Shown piece after piece: positions 7,631 through 15,718 of a DNA stretch of 64,000 bases. The stretch comes from Streptomyces violaceoruber (GTDB lineage Bacteria > Actinomycetota > Actinomycetes > Streptomycetales > Streptomycetaceae): positions 5,518,001 through 5,582,000 of the forward strand of contig NZ_CP137734.1 in NCBI RefSeq assembly GCF_033406955.1. Direction: 5' to 3'. Within the stretch, counting starts at the first letter, position 1. Every line of letters starts with the position of its first letter. A model generated the notes under the pieces. It saw only the letters and a list, made by a program, of their open reading frames with translations, was not told the origin of the DNA and did no database searches. The translations under genes and the position numbers were made by a program.

Positions 7631-8623
7631 CTACGCCCGGCTCGGTGCCGACGGCGGGGACCCGACGGGCAGCCGCCGTACGGGGGAGCCCGCGAGGTAG
7701 GCCCCGACCGCCTCGACGGCCTGGCCGTAGTACGTGGCGTAGTTGGCGCGCGAGACATAGCCCAGGTGGGGTGTCGCGAGCAGCCGCGGGGCCGTGCGCA
7801 TCGGGTGGCCGGCGGGCAGCGGCTCGGTGTCGAAGACGTCCACGCCCGCACCCGCGATCCGGCCCTCGTGCAGCGCGGCGAGCAGCGCCTCCTGGTCGAC
7901 GATCGCCGCGCGCGAGGTGTTGACCAGGTAGGCGGTCGGCTTGAGCAGGGCCAGTTCGGCGGGGCCGAGCAGGCCGCGGGTGCGCTCGCCCAGCGCCAGG
8001 TGCACGGAGACGAAGTCGGCGGTGCGCAGGAGCTCTTCCTTGGAGGAGGCCAGTTCCACACCGACCTCGTCGGTGCGTTCCCGGGTCAGGTTCTGGCTCC
8101 AGGCGCCCACCCGCATGCCGAAGGCCAGGCCGACCTGGGCCACCCGCCCGCCGATCTTGCCCAGGCCCAGCAGACCGAGCCGGCGGCCGTGCAGGTCGGC
8201 GCCCACCGTCTGCTGCCAGGGGCCGCCCTCGCGCAGCCCGTTGGCCTCCTGGACGATGCCGCGGGCGAGGCCGAGGATCAGGGCCCAGGTCAGCTCGACG
8301 GGCGGGGTCGAGGAGGAGGCCGTACCGCAGACGGTGACGCCGTGCGCGTCGGCGGCGGCGTAGTCGATCACGCTGTTGCGCATGCCGGAGGCGACCAGCA
8401 GCTTCAGCCGCGGCAGCCGGGCGATCAACGAGCCGGGGAACGGCACGCGTTCGCGCAGCGTGACCACGATGTCGGCGTCCGCGAGCGCCGCGGCGAGGGC
8501 GTCCTCGTCCGGGAAGTGGGTGCCGTGGGACACGACCTCCACCCGGTCGGCGACCGGCGACCAGTCGGCCGCCTCGGTCGCCACCCCCTGATAGTCGTCG
8601 AGTACGGCGCAGCGCAGTCGCAC
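7631..8623 (-). CDS. D-2-hydroxyacid dehydrogenase family protein
   Basis: 330 residues. NAD(P)-dependent oxidoreductase of the D-isomer-specific family. The dinucleotide motif is GLLGLGKIGGRVAQVGLAFG near residue 150. The catalytic set is visible as Arg in VNTSRAAIVDQEALL, Glu in DVFDTEPLPAGHP and His in LATPHLGYVSR. It would interconvert a 2-oxo acid and a D-2-hydroxy acid in the cytoplasm; the substrate cannot be told. It lies 56 bp downstream of the FGE-like gene in the same direction, so it may be the last gene of the ribA-ribD cluster or an independent neighbour. Confidence 0.85.
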   Translation of the reverse strand: MRLRCAVLDDYQGVATEAADWSPVADRVEVVSHGTHFPDEDALAAALADADIVVTLRERVPFPGSLIARLPRLKLLVASGMRNSVIDYAAADAHGVTVCGTASSSTPPVELTWALILGLARGIVQEANGLREGGPWQQTVGADLHGRRLGLLGLGKIGGRVAQVGLAFGMRVGAWSQNLTRERTDEVGVELASSKEELLRTADFVSVHLALGERTRGLLGPAELALLKPTAYLVNTSRAAIVDQEALLAALHEGRIAGAGVDVFDTEPLPAGHPMRTAPRLLATPHLGYVSRANYATYYGQAVEAVGAYLAGSPVRRLPVGSPPSAPSRA

Positions 8624-8679
8624 GGTGGGTGGTCCCTCTCGCCGAAGGGGCAGTGGCGGCCGCCGAGTCTACCGAGGCC

Positions 8680-9450
8680 TCACGCGGAGGCGGAGGCGGA
8701 GGCCGAGGAGGTCCCGGCGGCCGGCGCCGCCAGCCGCAGCCCGACGCCGATCGCCGCCAGATCCTCCTCGTACGCGCTGTGGCGGCGGGCGCACCTGGCC
8801 AGGTCGCGGTCGTGCCGGAAGGCGCCACCGCGGGTGATGTGGGGGTCGAAGGCCCAGTCCTCGACCAGGGGTACGCCGGCGGGGGCGCCGGGGTACGGGG
8901 CGTACAGCGTGGCGGTCCACTCGTCCACGTTGCCCGCCATGTCCAGCACCCCGAACGGGCCGGCGCCGTCCGGGAACGAGCCGACCGGGGTGGTCGTGCC
9001 GACACCGAGGTCCACCAGGTTGGCCAGGCCGGTGCGGTACTCGTCGCCCCACGGGAACTCCCGGCCGTCGTCGCCGCGGGCCGCGCGCTCCCACTCGTCC
9101 TCCGTGGGGAGCCTGATGCCCGGATCGCCGCTCAGCTCGCCGAGCCACCGGCAGTAGGCCGACGCCGCCTCCCAGCTCACGCCGGTGACCGGATGGTCGT
9201 GCGGAGCCGTTGGCACCGGCCGGCCGGTGGCCGCGGCGAAGACGGACCACTGGCCGACCGTGACCGGGGTACGGGCGAGCCGGAAGGCCGGAAGGCGGAT
9301 CTCCGTGCTCGGCGCCTCCTTGAGGTACCACTCGACCGGCACCCCGGTGTCGGCGTAACGCTCGGCCACCAGCGGAATGTCGTCCGCCGGGGTGCCCCGG
9401 CGCACCACCCCCGCCGGGATCTCCACCCAGTCCACCGCTTCGATCCGCAT
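8680..9450 (-). CDS. FGE-fold (SUMF1/EgtB/PvdO-like) protein
   Basis: 256 residues from ATG 9450, behind AGGAGGAG. Family motifs in order: WVEIPAGVVRRGTP at the start; HPVTGVSWEAASAYCRWLGE; IRLPTEDEWERAARG; GVLDMAGNVDEWTATLY; ITRGGAFRHDRDLARCARR. True formylglycine-generating enzymes carry two copper-binding cysteines close together in the last segment. That pair is not seen here, so sulfatase maturation is unlikely; an oxidative or purely structural role in the neighbouring pathway fits better. As I recall, the toxoflavin cluster also pairs a protein of this kind (ToxD) with WD40, GTP cyclohydrolase II and RibD-like proteins, but the ToxD fold needs checking. Short GGACGGTT repeats lie just upstream. 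Confidence 0.85.
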   Translation of the reverse strand: MRIEAVDWVEIPAGVVRRGTPADDIPLVAERYADTGVPVEWYLKEAPSTEIRLPAFRLARTPVTVGQWSVFAAATGRPVPTAPHDHPVTGVSWEAASAYCRWLGELSGDPGIRLPTEDEWERAARGDDGREFPWGDEYRTGLANLVDLGVGTTTPVGSFPDGAGPFGVLDMAGNVDEWTATLYAPYPGAPAGVPLVEDWAFDPHITRGGAFRHDRDLARCARRHSAYEEDLAAIGVGLRLAAPAAGTSSASASASA

Positions 9451-9570
9451 CGCTCCTCCTCGGCCCGTCCAACCGTCCAACCGTCCCACCGTCCAGTGCG
9501 ACCACCATGATCGCGCCTGTCCGCCGGGGGCGTACCCGGCCGTGGACGGAGTCCGACCGGGACTTAGGCA

Positions 9571-10113
9571 CTAGGACCCCGCCCCCGCGTGGGCGAGGAG
9601 CGCCGCCCCGTAGGCCCGCAGGACCCGGTGCTCCCGCGCGTGGACGACGGGGACGCGGCCGCCCGGACCCGCCGGGTCGCATTCGGTCACCACCGCGGCA
9701 TGGCGCAGCAGCACATAGCCGTCGGACGCCGCGGCGTGGAAGGCCGACGGATCTCCGCGCGCCAACTCGGCCCACTCCTGGTGCCCGTCGCCCAGCGCCG
9801 CGCGGGACGCCTCCAGCAGGCCCGGCTCGCACAGACCCGGCCGCAGGGTGTCCACGGCGATGCCGTCCACCGTGGTGGCGAGGTCGACGCAGACCGGGCC
9901 GTCGCCCAACCGCTGTTCCCCGAGCGCGCGCAGCGCGGTCTCGGCGGCCCAGTCCTGCTCCGTGCCACGACGGGGGAGCAGGAGCGCGAAGACGGGCTCG
10001 CAGGCCGGCCGTGGGCCGGCCGGCCTGCTCACTCGCCAGATCGCGCAGATCCGGCAGGAGTCCCCGAGAGCTACGGCGTTGATGTGCAGCCCCGTGATCA
10101 AGGGTGGTGACAT
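9571..10113 (-). CDS. Hypothetical protein in the ribA-ribD cluster
   Basis: 180 residues; family not recognised. ATG 10113 follows the oxygenase stop by 28 bp, with a GGGAG stretch upstream, so it is probably co-transcribed. It looks like a soluble alpha/beta protein: CRICAIWRVSRPAGP, PVFALLLPRRGTEQDWAAE, VCVDLATTVDGIAVDTL, YVLLRHAAVVTECDP. Five cysteines are scattered (two as CRIC near residue 20), too few and too spread for a clear metal site. No signal peptide or membrane helix. Confidence 0.65.
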   Translation of the reverse strand: MSPPLITGLHINAVALGDSCRICAIWRVSRPAGPRPACEPVFALLLPRRGTEQDWAAETALRALGEQRLGDGPVCVDLATTVDGIAVDTLRPGLCEPGLLEASRAALGDGHQEWAELARGDPSAFHAAASDGYVLLRHAAVVTECDPAGPGGRVPVVHAREHRVLRAYGAALLAHAGAGS

Positions 10114-10141
10114 GCCCTCGGCTCCCGGTCGGCGGCGGTGC

Positions 10142-11143
10142 TCAGTGACTCAGCACGTGACCGTCGCCGGGGCGATGGTCACGCGAGCGTCGCAGGTCGG
10201 CCACCGCGAAGGTGCGCAGCAGCCAGCGGTCGCCCCCGTCGTAGCGTGGCCGGAAGGCCGTCCTGCCGTGCGTGGTCACCCGGTTGTCCACGATGGCGAG
10301 GTCTCCCGGCGTCAGACGCACCGTGTGGGACGCGGCGTCGACGGCCGCCTCCAACTCGACCAGCGCCCGGCGCGCCTCGGGCGTCACGGCCGTGGTGGCG
10401 GAGAAGTCCACCCGCAGGTCCGGGTCCTCCGGGTCGCCGGTCAGCACCGGGCGTGGCGGCGTGGTCCCGGCGGCCGTCCCGAAGGAGGGCGGCGGCTGGG
10501 TGCTGAACTCCGGGCGGAACAGCGCCTCCCGGGTCCGCTCCGACAGCACGGGCAGCGCCTGGCGTATCGATCCGGTGCGCAGTCCCGCCGCTCCGTCGTG
10601 GTCGGCGCGCAGGCACAGCAGCATCACGAAGTCCGGGCGGTGCACGTGGAAGGCGTTCTCCACGTGGAAGGAGAGCAGCGTGGAGCCCGCGTTGCCCTCG
10701 AAGTCCTCCTTGCCCGGCACCGGCACCACGTCCTGTACCAGCGCGCCGGACTTCTCCGGGGCGTAGGCGGCCGGGTCGCCCAGACCACCGGCCGCGGTCA
10801 TCAGCAGGGTGGCGGCCGGCACCGTCGCCTCCCGGCGGACGGAGCCGTCCGCCGTCGGGGTGGGCGGAAGCAGCGCCTCGTCCACCGGAAGGCCGGTGAC
10901 CAGCGTCACCCCGCACTCGCCCGAGTTCCTGCGGAAGGCACGGACGGCCACTCGAAGGCGGACCGGCAGCTCCTCCCAGCCCTCGCGGGCCGCCGCGGTC
11001 GTCTCCGGGTCGTCAAGGCCGCCACCGGCGGCGCGGCACACGCGCTCCGCGGCACGCCGTACCGCCGCAGTCTCGGCCTCGAACAGGGCGAGCGAGGCGG
11101 GGGTGCCGACCGGCAGGCTCAGGGAAGGGCTCGGGGAGGTCAT
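10142..11143 (-). CDS. Fe(II)/2-oxoglutarate oxygenase, VioC/AsnO-like amino-acid hydroxylase family
   Basis: 333 residues from ATG 11143, which overlaps the WD40 stop (ATGA). The iron triad and co-substrate arginine can be placed. H160-V-E162 sits in STLLSFHVENAFHVHRP, the distal H292 in VDNRVTTHGRTAF, and R306 fourteen residues later in YDGGDRWLLR. This spacing and the HGR...RYDG.DRWL pattern fit the clavaminate-synthase-like group that hydroxylates arginine or asparagine (VioC, AsnO). Such enzymes usually act at C-beta of a free or carrier-bound amino acid, coupled to decarboxylation of 2-oxoglutarate. The substrate here is unknown; no NRPS is nearby, so a free amino acid or an intermediate of the cluster is more likely. 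Confidence 0.87.
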   Translation of the reverse strand: MTSPSPSLSLPVGTPASLALFEAETAAVRRAAERVCRAAGGGLDDPETTAAAREGWEELPVRLRVAVRAFRRNSGECGVTLVTGLPVDEALLPPTPTADGSVRREATVPAATLLMTAAGGLGDPAAYAPEKSGALVQDVVPVPGKEDFEGNAGSTLLSFHVENAFHVHRPDFVMLLCLRADHDGAAGLRTGSIRQALPVLSERTREALFRPEFSTQPPPSFGTAAGTTPPRPVLTGDPEDPDLRVDFSATTAVTPEARRALVELEAAVDAASHTVRLTPGDLAIVDNRVTTHGRTAFRPRYDGGDRWLLRTFAVADLRRSRDHRPGDGHVLSH

Positions 11144-13020
11144 CGGGAGCCCTCCCGGACCCGCCAGTCCGTGGCGGGCTCGGCCGCGGCCGGCGGCCGG
11201 GCGGGGTCGGCGTCCGGCGTCCAGGTGAGCACCTTGCTGTCCCAGGAGGCGGTGACCGCGTCGTCCCCGAGCCAGCACACCGCGCTCACCGCGCTGCCGT
11301 GTCCCTCCAGCACGTGCTGGTGGAGCGGGGCCAGCGTCTTGGGGTCGAGGACCCACAGCCGGCCGGTGAAGTCGTAGGAGCCCGTGACGAGCAGGGGCTC
11401 GCCGCCCGGGTGCCAGGCCGCGCACTTGGCAGACTCGTCGTGGCCGACCAGCACCTGGAGCAGTTCCCCGGTCTCCAGGTCGTAGATGCGGCTGGTGCGG
11501 TCGCGGGAGACCGTGGCGAGCAGCGCCCTGCCCGCCACGGTGGTCACGGACCCGCCGTTGATCAGCTCGCCGTGGCCGCCGAAGGAGCGGATCAGCGTGC
11601 CCTCGGTGGTGATGAGGTGGGCCCTCCGGTCGGTCGAGTAGGTGACCAGCCGGTCCGCGTCCACCCAGGAAACGTCCTTGATGGCGCCGTCGTGGCCCGC
11701 GTAGTGCACCCCGGGGACCAGTTCGCGCCCGGTCCAGGCGTACAGGTCGAGCCCGCCCTCGTAGTCGGCGACCGCCAGCCGCCTCCCGTCCGGCGACCAG
11801 GCGGCCCGGTTCACGGGGTGCTCGCGCTGGACGGCGGCGACGTCGCGTCCGGTCACGGCATCGGCCACGCCCACCCGCCCCGAGAACGACCCGTAGGCGA
11901 CGAGCCCTGGCAGCTCGGCCGAGACGGCGACCGTGTTGACCAGGCTGCCGTTGCCGACCGGTACCTCGGTCGCGGTGGCGCCGCGGTGGCTCCAGACCCG
12001 GATCGTGCCGTTGTCGCCGCCCGCCGCCAGCACCTCGCCGGCGGCCGAGACGTGATTGACGCCGTGCGTGGGCACCGACGCCTCCAGCGTGATCTCCCGC
12101 ACCTCGTCGGGCAGGGCGTCCGCGGGGATCTCGGGCACGTCGATCACCGCGGGCCGGGCCGAGAAGGTGCCCGCGACCACGGTCCTGCCGTCCGCGGACC
12201 AGTCCACCGCGCGGGGCCACAGGTGCGCGCCGTACCAGCGCACCAGCGGGCGGCAGTCGGCGATGTCCCAGAGGGTGATCGTGCTGTCGTAGGCGCCGAT
12301 GACGATCCGCGAGCCGTCCTGGGACCAGGCGACCGACTTCACGGCGGCGGTGTACGGGCCGACCTTGGTGACCAGCTCGCCGTCGGTGCGCACGATGTGC
12401 ACGAAGCCGTCGTCGCAGCTGGCGGCGAGCAGGGTGCCGTCGGGGGACCAGCGGCACATCTCCGCGTGACCGGCCTGGGGCAGGTCGCGCAGCAGGGAGC
12501 CGTCGGTGTCCCAGAGGCGGATGGTGGCGTCCTCGCCGCAGCTGGCCAGGACACCGGTGGGCGCGGCGTCGACCGACATGCAGTGGTCGGCGTGGAAGAT
12601 GACCCCCTCCTGGAGCACGCCGGTACGGATGTCCCAGATCCGGCCCGTACCGTCCTGCGAGACGGTGACCAGGCGGTTCTCGTCCAGCCAGGCCAGTGCG
12701 TTCAGGTCGTCGGGCTGCCGGGCGAGCAGCTGGACCTGACGGCCCGTGGCCACCTCCCAGATCCGGCAGGTCTTGTCGGCCGACCCGCTGGCGAGGAGCC
12801 GGCCCGAGGGGGAGAACCGCACCCCGTTGACCAGCCGTGAGTGACGGCCGACCCAGCGGGGGGACGTACCGGAGCGGTCCCACAGGACCACCCGGCCGTC
12901 GTACCCCGCACTGGCGTAGTGGGTGCCGTCGGGGCTGAACGCCACGGTGGTCTGGGGAGAGGCGTGGACGGCCGCGCTGTTGCTCGCGGCCTGCGGGTGG
13001 AACACGTCGACTGTCCGCAT
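11140..13020 (-). CDS. WD40 beta-propeller protein of the ribA-ribD cluster
   Basis: 626 residues from ATG 13020; frames starting further upstream run through non-coding leader. WD repeats fill the whole protein, for example TVAFSPDGTHYASAGYDGRV, VRFSPSGRLLASGSADKTCR and RLVTVSQDGTGRIWDI. Later copies include CRWSPDGTLLAASCDDG and AAWHPGGEPLLVTGSYDFTG. Roughly thirteen to fourteen blades are visible, enough for two seven-blade propellers. No signal peptide, kinase or protease domain is fused. A free-standing WD40 protein beside GTP cyclohydrolase II and RibD recalls ToxC of toxoflavin biosynthesis, whose exact chemistry was unclear to me. It is coupled to the oxygenase gene and separated from the preceding glycosyltransferase by a 179-bp purine-rich leader. 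Confidence 0.88.
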   Translation of the reverse strand: MRTVDVFHPQAASNSAAVHASPQTTVAFSPDGTHYASAGYDGRVVLWDRSGTSPRWVGRHSRLVNGVRFSPSGRLLASGSADKTCRIWEVATGRQVQLLARQPDDLNALAWLDENRLVTVSQDGTGRIWDIRTGVLQEGVIFHADHCMSVDAAPTGVLASCGEDATIRLWDTDGSLLRDLPQAGHAEMCRWSPDGTLLAASCDDGFVHIVRTDGELVTKVGPYTAAVKSVAWSQDGSRIVIGAYDSTITLWDIADCRPLVRWYGAHLWPRAVDWSADGRTVVAGTFSARPAVIDVPEIPADALPDEVREITLEASVPTHGVNHVSAAGEVLAAGGDNGTIRVWSHRGATATEVPVGNGSLVNTVAVSAELPGLVAYGSFSGRVGVADAVTGRDVAAVQREHPVNRAAWSPDGRRLAVADYEGGLDLYAWTGRELVPGVHYAGHDGAIKDVSWVDADRLVTYSTDRRAHLITTEGTLIRSFGGHGELINGGSVTTVAGRALLATVSRDRTSRIYDLETGELLQVLVGHDESAKCAAWHPGGEPLLVTGSYDFTGRLWVLDPKTLAPLHQHVLEGHGSAVSAVCWLGDDAVTASWDSKVLTWTPDADPARPPAAAEPATDWRVREGSR

Positions 13021-13061
13021 GGTCTTCTCGAACTCCTGACAGAGCAGTTGGAAGGAACAGG

Positions 13062-13091
13062 GAGAGCAGAGAGCAGAGAGCAGAGAGAGCA
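13062..13091. repeat. GAGAGCA tandem repeats in a purine-rich leader
   Basis: Three exact 7-bp units (13062-13082) and a 9-bp variant (13083-13091) lie in a 179-bp gap. The plus strand there is almost all purine, so the WD40 mRNA leader is pyrimidine-rich. No convincing promoter or hairpin was seen. Because most other gene junctions of the cluster overlap, this gap is the likeliest internal control point. Confidence 0.7.
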
Positions 13092-13199
13092 GTGAGTGAG
13101 AGAGGGGGCGGGAGGAGCGGGAGGAGTGGAGTGAGATGTGGAGTGGTCGGGGGAGGGGAGGAGGGCCGAGCGGGGGAGCGGGCAGGGCGTGACGTCGTG

Positions 13200-14357
13200 T
13201 CAGCCGCGTGTGGCAGCGGCCAGCTCGGCTCCCGCGCGCAGGCCCTCCTCGGTCAGCCTGCGCAGCGGTTCCATGACCCGGTGCAGCAGGGGAAGCCCCA
13301 CGACCTGGGCCAGACCGCCCAGCGGGATGGTCTCGACGGCCCGCGCGCGGACCGCGGGGTCCGGGACCCGGGATCCGGCGTCCGTGGGGGCGGGAAGACG
13401 TTCCAGGGTGATGCCGTAGAGGACCGCCGCCGTCCACGCCGCGGTCGCGTGGTGGATGTGCAGCCCGGCGCCCGCCAGGTCGCGCAGCAGCGCCGCCGGC
13501 GTCGGTTCGCGCCGGGCCGCCTCCCGGACCAGGACCGGATCGACGCCGGTCCGTTGGACGGTCTCGTCCCAGTAGGCCTTGGTGTGGCCGCCGCCCGGGC
13601 CCGTCGGGACGATTCCGTAGACGTGCCCCTTGAAGAAGTGGGGGTAGAAGTCCAGCGCCTGGAGGGTGGACGAGCCCCGGCGGCCCCCGCCCGCGTCGTC
13701 CGCGAAGCACGGCGAGAACCTGGGCCCCTGCACGTCGTTGCCCACGAGGCTGTCACCGCCCCGGTGCTCCACCAGGTTGGGGACGGCGATGAAGAGTGCT
13801 CGGCCACGTTCGCGCAGGAACGCGCTCAGGGCCTCGTCGTCCGGGGGCGTGCCGTGCGCGAGCAGCCGCTGTGCGTGGTCGGCGAAGTCGGCGGCCAGGG
13901 CGCGGGGGAGGACCACGGCCAGCGAGGGCGCGTACTCGTCCGGGATGGCTTGGGCCCAGCCGGCGCCACTGAGCGCGGCGAGCCGTACGGCGGAGCCGTT
14001 CCAGTGGTTCCAGTTGCTGTAGAAGGCGATCGGGTCGTCCGGGCGGCTGCGGACGGCCTCCGCGACCAGGTCCAGGAAGTTCTCGGCGGGCACGACGTCG
14101 TCCTGGAGCACGAGCCGGTGACGCGCCTCGCCGTACGGGCCGGCCCACGCGGCGGCCGCGGTGCGCAGGGGGCCCGGCGGCCCCTCCGGTTCCGGGTCGA
14201 GGACGAGTGCGCGGTCGGCGCCGTGCAGCCGGGCGAGCAGGGCCTCCGCCTGGTCCCGGCGCCGGGGGTGGGCCATAACCCTGATGCCGGGGAGGCGGGG
14301 GGCGGTGCGGGCGGGAGCGGGGGAGCGGCCGTGGGTGCCGGCCGAGATCTGCGTCAT
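13200..14357 (-). CDS. GT-A-like glycosyltransferase of the cluster
   Basis: 385 residues. Start ATG 14357 overlaps the MFS stop (ATGA). The N-terminal part resembles a GT-A fold: GIRVMAHPRRRDQAEALLAR, then RHRLVLQDDVVPAENFLDLV. The QDDV is a likely metal-binding DxD-type motif. Further on are IAFYSNWNHWNGSAVRL and LFIAVPNLVEHRGGDSLVGN. The last 150 residues are less recognisable (LQALDFYPHFFKGHVYG). It is probably a cytoplasmic sugar transferase; donor and acceptor are unknown. With the GT2 gene it gives the cluster two glycosyltransferases, so a glycosylated product or a secreted saccharide part is likely. Confidence 0.7.
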   Translation of the reverse strand: MTQISAGTHGRSPAPARTAPRLPGIRVMAHPRRRDQAEALLARLHGADRALVLDPEPEGPPGPLRTAAAAWAGPYGEARHRLVLQDDVVPAENFLDLVAEAVRSRPDDPIAFYSNWNHWNGSAVRLAALSGAGWAQAIPDEYAPSLAVVLPRALAADFADHAQRLLAHGTPPDDEALSAFLRERGRALFIAVPNLVEHRGGDSLVGNDVQGPRFSPCFADDAGGGRRGSSTLQALDFYPHFFKGHVYGIVPTGPGGGHTKAYWDETVQRTGVDPVLVREAARREPTPAALLRDLAGAGLHIHHATAAWTAAVLYGITLERLPAPTDAGSRVPDPAVRARAVETIPLGGLAQVVGLPLLHRVMEPLRRLTEEGLRAGAELAAATRG

Positions 14358-15718
14358 GTCACATCCTTGGTGGACACGGGGCGGGTGCTCTCGCTCGGCT
14401 CCGGGTCGAGGGAGGCCGCTTGGTCACTCGGGTGGTCCGGCCGGGGAGCACCGGTCTTCGCTCCCCGGGGAGTGGGGCCGGGCCGGTCGGCGGGCGCGAT
14501 CCGGTACGCGGTGGCCTGGATGCCGATCGCCGCGAGCAGGGCGATCCCACCGAACGCGGCGCACACCCACAGCGCCCCGCGGTCCAGCACGAACCCGGCG
14601 AGCAGCGGGATGAAGAGGCCGGAGACCGCCCAGGAGAGCTGGAAGAGCGACATGTAACGGCCGCGGATCGCCGCCGGAGCGCTGCTCGCCACCAGGGCGT
14701 TGGCCGCGGGCAGGCTGATCATCTCGCCCAGCGTGAAGGTCAGCATCACGGGGACGAGCACCACGATCGCCGTGGTGGCCGGCACCTTGGTCACCAGGTA
14801 GAGGCCGGTGAAGACCACGACGAAGATCAGCCCGGAGCGCACGATCAGCCGCTGCCGCGGGACGTGGGACACCCTCGCCGTCACCGGCATCTGCGCCAGC
14901 ATGATGGCGACGCTGTTGATCCCGAGGAAGAGGGCCGGTGTCCAGTCGGGCAGCTCCATGATCTCCACGGCGTAGGCGGGCAGGATCGTCGAGGGCAGGG
15001 CCCAGGCGAAGGTGAGGAGCATGAAGAAGAAGCAGAACCCGGTGAACGCGTGATCCGTGAAGGCGTCCCGCCAGCCGGGGGCCGGCCGGCCGGGGTTCTC
15101 CTGCTCCTCCTCCGTGGCCCCGGGCTCCGGACCCGGTCGGGTCGCGGGGATCCGGACTCCGGCCAGCAGCACCGCGGCCACGAGTGACGTGACCACGTTC
15201 AGGGCCAGCACCAGGTCCGCCGCCCCGTGGCCGAGGACGACGGTCAGTCCCGAGCTGGCCAGGGCGCCGGTGGCCACGGTGAAGTTCTTGATGGTCCCGA
15301 CCGCGGCATAGGTGGCGTCGAGCTTGCGGCCCGAGGCCAGATCCACCACGATCACCGGCCAACTCGCCCAGTACAGGCGGTCACCGGCCATGACCAGGAA
15401 CGTCGCCACCGCGATCAGCGTCCATTCGGAGGCGAACGGGTAGAGGCCGTATCCCAGCGCCGTGACCAGGTTGCTGGAGACCAGCATGGCCTTCGGGGAG
15501 AACCGGTCGACCAGCCAGCCGGCCAGCAGGGCCGTCGGCAGTGCGGCGAGTGTGCCCGCGCTGACCGCCGAACCGATGGCCGAGAAGGACAGCCCGGTGT
15601 TGTACGAGAAGTAGAGGAACGCCAGCGGGGCGAACAGGCCCCAGCCGAAGGTGTCGATGAACACGGAGGAGAAGATGCGGCCGCGCTGCGGGATGCGGGG
15701 CAGGCCCAGACTGATCAC
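14354..15718 (-). CDS. MFS transporter of the cluster
   Basis: 454 residues from GTG 15718, which overlaps the GT2 stop (GTGA); longer frames run into the GT2 gene. About 12 membrane segments are visible, e.g. SSVFIDTFGWGLFAPLAFLY, LAALPTALLAGWLVDRFSPK, AIVVLVPVMLTFTLGEMISL and LSWAVSGLFIPLLAGFVLDR. The loop after segment two (GWLVDRFSPK) is the family's conserved loop. A charged central loop (about 205-230) and a Pro/Ser/Glu tail are cytoplasmic. In this context it most likely exports the product and may give self-resistance. Confidence 0.87.
   Translation of the reverse strand: MISLGLPRIPQRGRIFSSVFIDTFGWGLFAPLAFLYFSYNTGLSFSAIGSAVSAGTLAALPTALLAGWLVDRFSPKAMLVSSNLVTALGYGLYPFASEWTLIAVATFLVMAGDRLYWASWPVIVVDLASGRKLDATYAAVGTIKNFTVATGALASSGLTVVLGHGAADLVLALNVVTSLVAAVLLAGVRIPATRPGPEPGATEEEQENPGRPAPGWRDAFTDHAFTGFCFFFMLLTFAWALPSTILPAYAVEIMELPDWTPALFLGINSVAIMLAQMPVTARVSHVPRQRLIVRSGLIFVVVFTGLYLVTKVPATTAIVVLVPVMLTFTLGEMISLPAANALVASSAPAAIRGRYMSLFQLSWAVSGLFIPLLAGFVLDRGALWVCAAFGGIALLAAIGIQATAYRIAPADRPGPTPRGAKTGAPRPDHPSDQAASLDPEPSESTRPVSTKDVT

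Noticed and set aside
8680..9450. Formylglycine-generating enzyme for sulfatases
   Set aside because: The paired active-site cysteines are missing and no sulfatase gene is near.
10142..12883. Single 913-codon minus-strand frame across the oxygenase and most of the WD40 gene
   Set aside because: Only its last 333 codons are the oxygenase. The upstream part is a wrong-frame reading of the WD40 gene, and ATG 11143 overlapping the WD40 stop is a much better start.
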